Of a stretch of 59,071 bases of DNA, positions 52,582 through 59,071 are shown piece by piece. Below the pieces are notes generated by a model. That model had not been told where the DNA came from. It worked only from the letters and a program-made list of their open reading frames with translations, and searched no databases. A program made the translations under genes and the position numbers. The stretch's first letter is position 1; each line of letters begins with the position of its first letter. Origin of the DNA: Streptomyces sp. Ncost-T10-10d (GTDB taxonomy: Bacteria > Actinomycetota > Actinomycetes > Streptomycetales > Streptomycetaceae). Location: NCBI RefSeq assembly GCF_900091955.1, contig NZ_FMDF01000048.1, positions 1 through 59,071 of the forward strand, read 5' to 3'.

Positions 52582-54459
52582 TCAGCGAGCGGCGAGGTCT
52601 TGGGCTGTTCGGATGATGTGGATGCGTGAGATGCCTGCGTTGTCGAGGAGTTCGGACGGAGTTCCGGAGCCCGGCAGGTTGCGCACGGCGAGGTGGACGA
52701 CTGCAGGGGCCAGCCGCTGTGCGGCGAGTGCGGACAGCACGGCCTCACCCATACCGCCTTCGGGGTGGTGGTCCTCGACGACGACCAGTGCGCCGGTTTC
52801 CTGGGCGGCGCGGGCGAGCATGTCGAGGTCCAGAGGCTTGACGGAGTACAGGTCGACAACCCGGACGGGGATGTTCTCGGCGGCGAGCTGGTCGGCGGCG
52901 GCGAGGCATTCGTGGAGGGTGACGCCGGCGCCGATGAGGGTGACCTTGTCGCTGTCGCTCGCGCGCAGGGTCTTGGACCCGCCCACGGGGAAGGTTTCGT
53001 CGGGGGCGTAGAGAACGGGGTAAGCGCCCCGGGTGGTACGGAGGTAGGAGATGCCGTCCAGGTAGGCCATTGCGGCGGTCAGAGCGGCAGCGGATGTGGC
53101 GTCGCTGGGGTAGAGCACGGTGGAGCCATGAACGGCGCGCATCATGGCGATGTCTTCCAGGCCCATCTGGGAGGGACCGTCCGCGCCGATCTCGACACCG
53201 CAGTGGGTCCCGCACAGGCTCATGGAGATCTGGGAGACGGCCGCCATACGGATGAAGTCATGGGCTCGGGTGAGGAAGGCGGCGAAGGTGGTGGCATAGG
53301 GGCGGTAGCCGCGTGCGGCCATACCGACCGCGCCGGCGATCATCTGCTGTTCGGCGATGTACATCTGGAAGTACCGCTCGGGATGTGCCTTGCCGAAATC
53401 CTCCGCGTGGGTGGAGTTGCCCACCTCGGCGTCCAGGGCCACGATGTCGGGCCGGGCGCCGATCGCGGCGAGCGCCTTGCCGAAGGCGACGCGGGTGGCG
53501 ACGGTGTCGCCGACCTCGAAGTGCGGCAGCGTCACCTCCACGGGAGCGGCCGGGGCACTGCGGGTGGCGGCGGGCGGCTGGGGGCCGCGGACGGTGAGGT
53601 GGCGTACGCCGCCCAGTTCGGTGATGGCGCGTGCGGCGAGATCGTCGGGCAGTGCCTTGCCGTGCCAGCCCTCGGCGTCCGCGACCTCGAACACGCCCTG
53701 ACCCTTGATGGTCTTGGCGACGATGACGGTGGGGGCCTGCCCGTCGTCCGCGGCGGCCAGGGCTTGTTCGACGGCCACGAGGTCATGGCCGTCGACGACC
53801 AGGGCGCGACAGCCGAAGGCTTCGGCACGGCGGGCGTAGGCACCGGTGTCCCAGCCCAGCTCCGTGGGGCCGCGCTGGCCGAGGCGGTTGACGTCGATGA
53901 TCGCGACGAAGTTGGCCAACCGGTGGCGACCCGCCTTGTCCAGAGCTTCCCACACCGACCCTTCGGTCATTTCGCTGTCACCGCACAGCACCCACACACG
54001 GTACGGCTGGTGCTCCAGGTCCCGTCCGGCGAGCGCGATGCCGACACCGTAGGCGATGCCCTGGCCCAGGGAGCCGGTGGCCGCATCCACCCAGGGCAGG
54101 ACCGGAGTGGGGTGGCCCTGCAGTCGGGCGCCGTCGCGGCGGTAGGTGGTCATCAGTTCCTCTTCGTCGATCGCACCGGCGGCGAGGAACATCGCGTACA
54201 GCAGGGGGGAGGCGTGCCCCTTGGAGAAGATCAGGTGGTCGTTGGCCGGGTTCTTCGGGTTCTGCCAGTCGTAGCGCAGCTGGCGTGTCATGAGGACGGC
54301 CATCAGATCGGCGGCGGACAGGCTGGAGGTGGGGTGGCCGGAGCCGACGGCGGTGCTGGCGCGAACGGAGTCCACGCGCAGCTGCTGAGCCAGCTCGAAG
54401 ACCTGGTCCAGGCCGCTGTCGGGCCCGAGGGAGACAGTGGGGGTGTTCTCGACCGACAT
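52582..54459 (-). CDS. tkt: transketolase
   Basis: The ATG at 54459 has GAGGAAG upstream; the frame is open for another 2.1 kb, but that extension is antisense to other genes. The 625-residue protein is a full transketolase in the shorter single-chain form: LRVDSVRASTAVGSGHPTSS, FSKGHASPLLYAMFLAAG, thiamine diphosphate motif GDSEMTEGSVWEALDKAG through VAIIDVNRLGQ, then the pyrimidine domain (NSTHAEDFGKAHPERYFQMY, IAEQQMIAGAVGMAARGYRP) and C-terminal domain (SVKPLDLDML, VVVEDHHPEGGMGEAVLSAL). It moves two-carbon units in the pentose phosphate pathway. Its sequence resembles the transketolase paralogues found away from the tal-zwf cluster, so it is probably an accessory copy. Confidence 0.93.
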   Translation of the reverse strand: MSVENTPTVSLGPDSGLDQVFELAQQLRVDSVRASTAVGSGHPTSSLSAADLMAVLMTRQLRYDWQNPKNPANDHLIFSKGHASPLLYAMFLAAGAIDEEELMTTYRRDGARLQGHPTPVLPWVDAATGSLGQGIAYGVGIALAGRDLEHQPYRVWVLCGDSEMTEGSVWEALDKAGRHRLANFVAIIDVNRLGQRGPTELGWDTGAYARRAEAFGCRALVVDGHDLVAVEQALAAADDGQAPTVIVAKTIKGQGVFEVADAEGWHGKALPDDLAARAITELGGVRHLTVRGPQPPAATRSAPAAPVEVTLPHFEVGDTVATRVAFGKALAAIGARPDIVALDAEVGNSTHAEDFGKAHPERYFQMYIAEQQMIAGAVGMAARGYRPYATTFAAFLTRAHDFIRMAAVSQISMSLCGTHCGVEIGADGPSQMGLEDIAMMRAVHGSTVLYPSDATSAAALTAAMAYLDGISYLRTTRGAYPVLYAPDETFPVGGSKTLRASDSDKVTLIGAGVTLHECLAAADQLAAENIPVRVVDLYSVKPLDLDMLARAAQETGALVVVEDHHPEGGMGEAVLSALAAQRLAPAVVHLAVRNLPGSGTPSELLDNAGISRIHIIRTAQDLAAR

Positions 54460-54605
54460 CGCGGCTTCCTCTCGTGTCCTGCGTTCTGATCCGGTCGTCG
54501 ACGGCTTGCCGGCTCGCGGGCCGCGCGCAGAGGCTGCGTGGGGCGCCTGTGCCCTTGCCGACCGTATGTCCGTGGTGCGGTGGCCGCGATCTGAAGGCGT
54601 GCCGG

Positions 54606-55361
54606 TCAGAGGGTGCGGTCCAGGAGCGCCGTCAGTGCTTTCCAGTGGCGTTCGTCCGCTGTGCTGTCGTAGGCGGCGGTGTCTGCCTGGGTGAAGCCGT
54701 GGTGCGCCCCGGGGTAGACCTCGCTGCGGTGGCGCACGCCCGCTGCGGTGAGGGCCTCGTCGAGGCGGTTGATCTGCTCGGGGGGCAGCGAGGGGTCCTG
54801 GTCGGCATGGCCGAAGTACAGCTCCGCGGTGATCCGGTCGGCGACAAGGTGCGGGCTGTCGGCAGCATCGGTGGCCAGGCGCCCGCCATGGAAGCCGGCC
54901 ACGGCCGCGACCCGTTCCGGGTAGGTTCCGGCGGTACGCAGGGCAAGGCCGGCGCCCATGCAGTAACCCGTGATACCGACCGGCCCGTCGGTGGCCAGGG
55001 GGCAGTCTGTCAGCCAGGCCAGGTAGGCGGCGGCATCGCGCATCGCCAGATCGGGTGTCAGTGACTGCATGATCGGGCCGAGACGCTCGAAGATCTCCGG
55101 GCGTCGGGCCGGGTCGATGAAGTCGGGCAGCTCGACCACCGGCGCTCGCCCATGACGGTGGAAGACGTTGGGGACCAGGACGGTGTAGCCGGCTTCGGCA
55201 AGACGATCGGCCATCTTCTTCAGGTGAGGACGGAGTCCGAAGGCGTCCATGTAGAGCAGGACCCCGGCGTGAGGACTTCCGTCGTCGGGATGGGTCAGGT
55301 AGGCGTCGGCAGTGCCGTCCGGTGTGGGGATGTCCACGGATGTTCCGCGCACGGAGGTCAT
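54606..55361 (-). CDS. dienelactone hydrolase family protein
   Basis: The 251-residue alpha/beta hydrolase has the dienelactone hydrolase triad: Cys134 in GPVGITGYCMGAGLALR, Asp in YFGHADQDPSLPP and His in YPGAHHGFTQ. The opening VDIPTPDGTADAYLTHPDD and LLYMDAFGLRPHLKKMADRL are typical. It could open a dienelactone from chlorocatechol-type degradation or act on other esters. It lies 146 bases upstream of the transketolase gene on the same strand. Two direct copies of GTCAGTGA(T/C)CG lie upstream (55430-55457). Confidence 0.9.
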   Translation of the reverse strand: MTSVRGTSVDIPTPDGTADAYLTHPDDGSPHAGVLLYMDAFGLRPHLKKMADRLAEAGYTVLVPNVFHRHGRAPVVELPDFIDPARRPEIFERLGPIMQSLTPDLAMRDAAAYLAWLTDCPLATDGPVGITGYCMGAGLALRTAGTYPERVAAVAGFHGGRLATDAADSPHLVADRITAELYFGHADQDPSLPPEQINRLDEALTAAGVRHRSEVYPGAHHGFTQADTAAYDSTADERHWKALTALLDRTL

Positions 55362-55429
55362 GGGCGGTTCTCTTTTCTCCTGCGGTCCCTCCGCGCTCGG
55401 GGCCGGAGGAACGAAGGGCTGCGGTTGCA

Positions 55430-55457
55430 GTCAGTGATCGTAAGCGGTCAGTGACCG
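55430..55457. repeat. direct repeat upstream of the dienelactone hydrolase gene
   Basis: GTCAGTGATCG and GTCAGTGACCG occur 17 bases apart, 69 to 96 bases before the start of the gene on the minus strand. They may form a tandem binding site. Confidence 0.4.
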
Positions 55458-55559
55458 CTCGGCCGGTTGGCCGGTCGGGTCGACAGGGAAACCGTGCAGA
55501 AGACTTCATCACCGCCGCCGGGTGGCCGACCGTGGCGACGTCTCGAAGCCGTTCCCGGC

Positions 55560-56804
55560 TCAGGACCGATGCAGCATGGGGTGCCATCGCTCGGGCACCG
55601 TGTCGCCGTACTCGATGCCGGTGGCGCCGATGTGGACGGCCAGCTCGTCGAGTTGCCCGGTGACCGCCCGGCGCAGCACCGCCGTCGGCTTGATGCCGGT
55701 CTCCAGGTACAGGCCCTCGATCAGCAGGACTCCTCGACTCCGGTCGAAACGAGGAGCGGCCCGGCCGACCAGGCGGTCGCCGTGCAGGATCGGCAACAGG
55801 TAGTAGCCGTACTGCCGTTTGGCCTTCGGTATGTACATCTCGTTGCGGAAGGCGAAGCCCCACAGCCGTTCGGTGAGGCGCCGGTCGTTGATCAGGTTGT
55901 CGAACGGCGACAGCACCGCGGTTCGCCCCTGCCAGTGGCCTGCGCGGATCGCCTCCAGTTCGCCCAGTGCATCGGCATGCACGTACCACGTCTCGGACGG
56001 GGGACCTCCACCGTCGACCCGCACCGGCACGACACGGCCCTGTTCCGTCAGCGTGCGGAGCACGCCTGCCAGACCGGTGTACTTCCCGCGAAGAAAATAC
56101 TGTTTGATGTCCAGCGGGCGGGCGACCCCGAGGGCGCGCAGGGTGTGCTCCGTGGCCATGGACACCATCTCGGCCGACGACACCGCCGGCCGGTCGGCGC
56201 CGGCCGGCAGGCAGGCGCCGGGAAGCCCCCACAACCGCTGCCCCGCAGCGCGGCCGGCCACCATGATCCGGCCCTGGAGCCAGAGGAACGTCAGCATCCG
56301 CTCGACATTGCGGCCGGCTGTCCATCCGGTCGAGGCCCAGTCGACCACCGCGCAGTCCTCGAACGCATCGGTGGGCAGGGGTGCGCCTTCGCCGAGCCGA
56401 TGCAGCACGTGCTCGCGAAGCCGGTCGTTGGCGGCCATCCACTTCGCGGTGTACGACAGGTTCGGCGGAGGATATGCGTCCATCGAAACCCGGTGTATCG
56501 GGTAGTCTTCGGTGAGTACCACGGCCGCGGCGTGCGCCCAGTACTCGAACAGCCACCGGTCCTGCCACCACAGGCCGGAGAAGAGAGAGCCGGCCCGTGG
56601 TCCGAGGCGGCTCCACAGGACCAGCTCATGGCTCGGCGCCACGACGTTGACGGGGTCCAGTTGCACATAGCGCAGTGCCCGGAGAACGGTGCGCAGGCTC
56701 GCCGCGTCCGCCGGCGGTCGAGGGCCGGCCAGGTGCTGCCGCGAGAGGGCCAGACGGCGTGCATCCGCCTGACTGACCGTCAGGAGCCGCTGGGGCGTGG
56801 GCAT
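55560..56804 (-). CDS. winged-helix DNA glycosylase of the YcaQ/AlkZ family
   Basis: The ATG follows AAGGAGT. The 414-residue protein belongs to the HTH_42 family, which includes the interstrand-crosslink glycosylases YcaQ (AlkX) and AlkZ. The catalytic Q-x-D motif is seen as YVQLDPVNVV (Gln48, Asp50), followed by SHELVLWSRLG, the WLFEYWAHAAAVV block, and the C-terminal LSPFDNLINDRRLTERLWGF region. Such enzymes excise bulky N7-alkylated or crosslinked purines. AlkZ-type genes serve as self-resistance in some producers of DNA-damaging metabolites, but this sequence looks closer to the general YcaQ branch, and no biosynthetic genes are beside it. Confidence 0.88.
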   Translation of the reverse strand: MPTPQRLLTVSQADARRLALSRQHLAGPRPPADAASLRTVLRALRYVQLDPVNVVAPSHELVLWSRLGPRAGSLFSGLWWQDRWLFEYWAHAAAVVLTEDYPIHRVSMDAYPPPNLSYTAKWMAANDRLREHVLHRLGEGAPLPTDAFEDCAVVDWASTGWTAGRNVERMLTFLWLQGRIMVAGRAAGQRLWGLPGACLPAGADRPAVSSAEMVSMATEHTLRALGVARPLDIKQYFLRGKYTGLAGVLRTLTEQGRVVPVRVDGGGPPSETWYVHADALGELEAIRAGHWQGRTAVLSPFDNLINDRRLTERLWGFAFRNEMYIPKAKRQYGYYLLPILHGDRLVGRAAPRFDRSRGVLLIEGLYLETGIKPTAVLRRAVTGQLDELAVHIGATGIEYGDTVPERWHPMLHRS

Positions 56805-57074
56805 CGTGGGACTCCTTGCTCCGTCACCTGAGCCCGTGGGCGAGCCGTCGGACGGCCCACCCTACGGTGTCCGGCCAGTCGGTGTACCCATGGGGCGACA
56901 GTGGTCCCGGTCATCTCGGCACCGAGTCGGGCGCACTACAGGTGGTGTCCCCGGGCTGCCGGACTTTCGACTCGGTATCGTCGTCCGACATCCTCGGTGA
57001 ACCGACAGACCTGGCACGGACAGCAGGGGCGGTCTCCGGTGGGGAGCCATGACGGTGAAGGATTCGAAAGACCG

Positions 57075-57473
57075 ATGACGGACAACTCCGACATGATCGA
57101 CTTCGTTCGGGCGCGTCTTGCTGAGGAAGAACAGATTGCGCAAGCGGCAGGCGGCGACAGCTGGCGGTGCCCGGCCGACGTGCCCGGCGAAGTGCACGAC
57201 CGGTCCGGCGCCATCGCGTTCAGCGTGCGGAATCTCGGCTTCGACCAGCACATCGCCTTCCAGGACCCTGCGCGCACACGCCGCCGCATCGAAACGAGCA
57301 GAGTTCTTCTCAACGAGTACGCGGAGATCGCCGACAAGGACACCGACCGCCCCGACCACGACTTCCCGTCCGGCCGCGCCGTCGGGCTCGGTTTCGCCGT
57401 CCGGCAAATGGCCGCAGAGCATGCCGGCCACCCCGACTACCGGGCCAAGTGGCTGCCGCGGTTCATCCATTAG
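57075..57473 (+). CDS. DUF6221 family protein
   Basis: The 132-residue protein starts DNSDMIDFVRARLAEEEQIA and contains CPADVPGEVHDRSG and DPARTRRRIETSRVLLNEY, then ends with FAVRQMAAEHAGHPDYRAKW. This is the common pattern of DUF6221, a family nearly confined to Streptomyces and frequent on chromosome arms and mobile elements. No catalytic motif is known. The ATG at 57075 has AAGGA upstream. In this copy the middle differs from the usual W-x-C dyad, but a Trp-Arg-Cys is present early (SWRCPADV). Confidence 0.8.
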   Translation: MTDNSDMIDFVRARLAEEEQIAQAAGGDSWRCPADVPGEVHDRSGAIAFSVRNLGFDQHIAFQDPARTRRRIETSRVLLNEYAEIADKDTDRPDHDFPSGRAVGLGFAVRQMAAEHAGHPDYRAKWLPRFIH

Positions 57474-57762
57474 CGCCAGGCCACTGCCATGGGGCGCAGG
57501 GGAACGACTGCGCCCCTCCGCCTCCGGGTTGCCGGCCCTTCCGGACACCGCCCGGGCGCCCGGCGGCGTCCGGCGCCCTGCTTCCTTGCCGCCCTTGTCC
57601 CCCCGATCCCGTACACCGTCGCCCGGCACGCCCGGCAGGTCGCCGAGCGCCTCGTCCATCAGGTCGTCGCCGCGCGCGCCGATCGTGTGCGAACTTATTC
57701 AGAACCGGGGGTATATATCGCCATGTCGCTGATCCGGGGATTCACCGAAAGGAGCGGTTGCC

Positions 57763-59034
57763 ATGGAGCGGACCACATGCTGTGTGGTGGGCGGTGGCCC
57801 CGCCGGAATGGTGCTCGGGCTGTTGCTGGCCCGGGCGGGGGTGGCGGTCACGGTCCTGGAGAAGCACGGCGACTTCCTGCGCGACTTCCGCGGTGACACC
57901 GTGCATCCGTCCACCCTGGCGCTGCTGGAGGACCTCGGGCTGGCCGGGCAGTTCGGCCGATTGCCGCAGCGGCGGGTGACGTCGGTACAGCTGCCGCTCG
58001 GCCCGGACCGTTCGCTGGTCACCGTCGGAGACATCGGCGCGCTACGGGGCAAGTACAACTACATCGCGATGGTGCCCCAGTGGGATCTGCTCAACCTCCT
58101 CGTGGACGAGGCCGGGCGGGAGCCGTCGTTCTCCGTGCGAATGAACACCGAGGCGACCTCTTTCCTGATGGAGCGCACGGGGGTCCCCGCTGGTCGAGCG
58201 AAGCCGAGAGCTCGGGGGAGGGTCACGGGTGTCCGGTACCGCACGTCGGACGGCCGTACCGGTGAGCTGCGGGCCACCCTCACCGTGGCCTGCGACGGCC
58301 GGGGTTCGCTGGCCAGGTCGCTGCCCGAACTGGGACTGCGGACGTTCGCCTGCCCGATGGACGCCTGGTGGTTCCGGCTGCCGCGGCGGGAGGGCGACCC
58401 GCACGGGCTCGTGGGCGGCGCCGGCGGCCGGTTCCTCACCGCCATGATCGACCGCGGGGACTACTGGCAGTGCGCCGCACTGATCCCCAAGGGAACCAAC
58501 GCCCAGCGCCGCGCCGCCGGCCTCGACCGGTTCATGGGCGAATTCACGGCCGCTGTCCCCTGGCTTGCGGACCGGGCGCACGCGCTCGGGTCGTGGGACG
58601 ACGTGAAGCTGCTCGATGTACGGCTCGACCGCCTACGGCGCTGGCACCGCCCGGGACTGCTGTGCATCGGCGACGCGGCACACGCGATGTCACCGGTCTT
58701 CGGCATCGGCATCAACCTCGCTGTCGAGGACGCGGTGGCCGCCGCCCGGTATCTCGTCGAACCGCTGCGCGCGGGCGCGGTCGGCCTGCGGACCGTACGC
58801 CGTGTCCAGCGCCGCCGCTGGCCCACTACCGCCGCGACGCAGGCCCTTCAGCGCTTCGCCCACACGAACGTCATCGAACCGGTCCTGTCGGGCCGCCCGG
58901 CGTTCGGCGACCCGAAGCGCGCCCAGCGGCTGAGCGAGCTCATCACGACCTCACGGTGGCTGAACCGCCTGCCGGCGTACTTCCTCGCCTACGGCGCCCT
59001 GCGCGAGCGCCCGCCGGCCGCATCAGTGCGCTGA
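57763..59034 (+). CDS. FAD-dependent oxidoreductase with an in-frame repeat insertion
   Basis: The ATG follows AAAGGAG. The 423-residue protein is a class A flavin monooxygenase-like enzyme: FAD fold CCVVGGGPAGMVLGLLLARA, FRGDTVHPSTLALLEDLGL, the DG motif ACDGRGSLARS and the GD motif LLCIGDAAHAMSPVFGIGIN. It resembles actinobacterial FAD-dependent hydroxylases. Residues about 140-153 (GVPAGRAKPRARGR) are encoded by a copy of a short Streptomyces repeat (58180-58222) and interrupt the domain between a strand and the next helix without breaking the frame. An AT-rich TATATA (57711-57716) upstream may be the -10 region. Confidence 0.88.
   Translation: MERTTCCVVGGGPAGMVLGLLLARAGVAVTVLEKHGDFLRDFRGDTVHPSTLALLEDLGLAGQFGRLPQRRVTSVQLPLGPDRSLVTVGDIGALRGKYNYIAMVPQWDLLNLLVDEAGREPSFSVRMNTEATSFLMERTGVPAGRAKPRARGRVTGVRYRTSDGRTGELRATLTVACDGRGSLARSLPELGLRTFACPMDAWWFRLPRREGDPHGLVGGAGGRFLTAMIDRGDYWQCAALIPKGTNAQRRAAGLDRFMGEFTAAVPWLADRAHALGSWDDVKLLDVRLDRLRRWHRPGLLCIGDAAHAMSPVFGIGINLAVEDAVAAARYLVEPLRAGAVGLRTVRRVQRRRWPTTAATQALQRFAHTNVIEPVLSGRPAFGDPKRAQRLSELITTSRWLNRLPAYFLAYGALRERPPAASVR
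58180..58222. repeat. Streptomyces-type short repeat inserted in a coding region
   Basis: The core GTCGAGCGAAGCCGAGAGCT, flanked by GGGGTCCCCGC on the left and CGGGGGAGG on the right, can fold because the C-rich and G-rich flanks pair. I recognise this as a short palindromic element that is abundant between genes in many Streptomyces genomes. A degenerate copy is at about 35700-35728. Here it lies inside the FAD oxidoreductase gene and adds about 14 codons. Confidence 0.65.
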
Positions 59035-59071
59035 ACCCGCCCGCCACGCGGCCACCTGCCATGGCCCGTTA

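Noticed and set aside
54460..56616. A 2.1-kb open upstream extension of the transketolase frame
   Set aside because: It is the antisense of the dienelactone hydrolase and YcaQ-like genes in a GC-rich frame without stops; a good ATG with ribosome binding site exists at 54459.

Overview
The window is high-GC actinobacterial DNA, almost certainly from a Streptomyces chromosome. The signs are GC-rich third codon positions, many GTG starts, short GGAGG-type ribosome binding sites, and typical Streptomyces families: membrane Ser/Thr kinases, a DUF1023 hydrolase, DUF5997, DUF6221 and an XRE regulator. I saw no rRNA, tRNA or CRISPR array. About ten decayed gene pieces lie among intact genes, which suggests an accessory or chromosome-arm region rather than the core; that placement is inference.

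Layout. 0-5.8 kb: the end of a WD40 protein, an IS701-type transposase remnant, an Old Yellow Enzyme reductase with a palindromic operator, a hypothetical protein, the facing 3' ends of a glycoside hydrolase and a LacI regulator, a GNAT acetyltransferase and a cupin protein. 5.9-13 kb: a BNR-repeat protein, uracil-DNA glycosylase, a BadF/NAGK-type kinase, a sirohydrochlorin-chelatase-like protein, a beta-propeller lactonase and a FUSC-type transporter. 13.2-17.4 kb: a minus-strand operon (DUF1023 hydrolase, acyltransferase-3, histidine kinase) without a response regulator, then a divergent Lrp/AsnC regulator. 17.4-25.1 kb: a truncated HAD phosphatase, a Ser/Thr kinase, a small membrane protein, a secreted protein joining an M4 metalloprotease to an M28 aminopeptidase, and an XRE regulator. 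25.1-26.2 kb has no large gene but holds a 30-codon ORF with a perfect Shine-Dalgarno sequence.

26.2-35.4 kb: DedA, a DesK/NarL-type two-component pair, a geranylgeranyl-reductase-like enzyme (frameshifted), a LysR effector domain without its DNA-binding domain, divergent from a frameshifted DUF5997 gene, a GntR-amidohydrolase pair, a PucR remnant and a lone type II thioesterase. 35.4-39.8 kb: an FtsX remnant, an FkbM methyltransferase-GT4 glycosyltransferase pair behind a 20-bp palindrome, and a NarL-type regulator downstream of remnants paralogous to the 13-16 kb operon. 39.9-46.5 kb: prephenate dehydrogenase, a second membrane Ser/Thr kinase, and an indolepyruvate ferredoxin oxidoreductase broken by one frameshift.

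46.8-50.8 kb is a compact aromatic-catabolism module: FAD hydroxylase and VOC dioxygenase on one strand, fumarylacetoacetate-hydrolase-type enzyme on the other, and a TetR gene between two pairs of the operator CTCTTG-N9-CAAGAG. 50.9-59 kb: an aldo/keto reductase, a cell-wall amidase remnant, transketolase, dienelactone hydrolase, a YcaQ/AlkZ-like DNA glycosylase, DUF6221 and an FAD oxidoreductase with a repeat element inside its reading frame.

The most notable points are a shared bipartite element joining the AsnC gene to the FUSC transporter gene, the TetR operator set, the separated histidine kinase and response regulator, the double protease, and four one-base frameshifts of the same sign, which may be sequencing errors.
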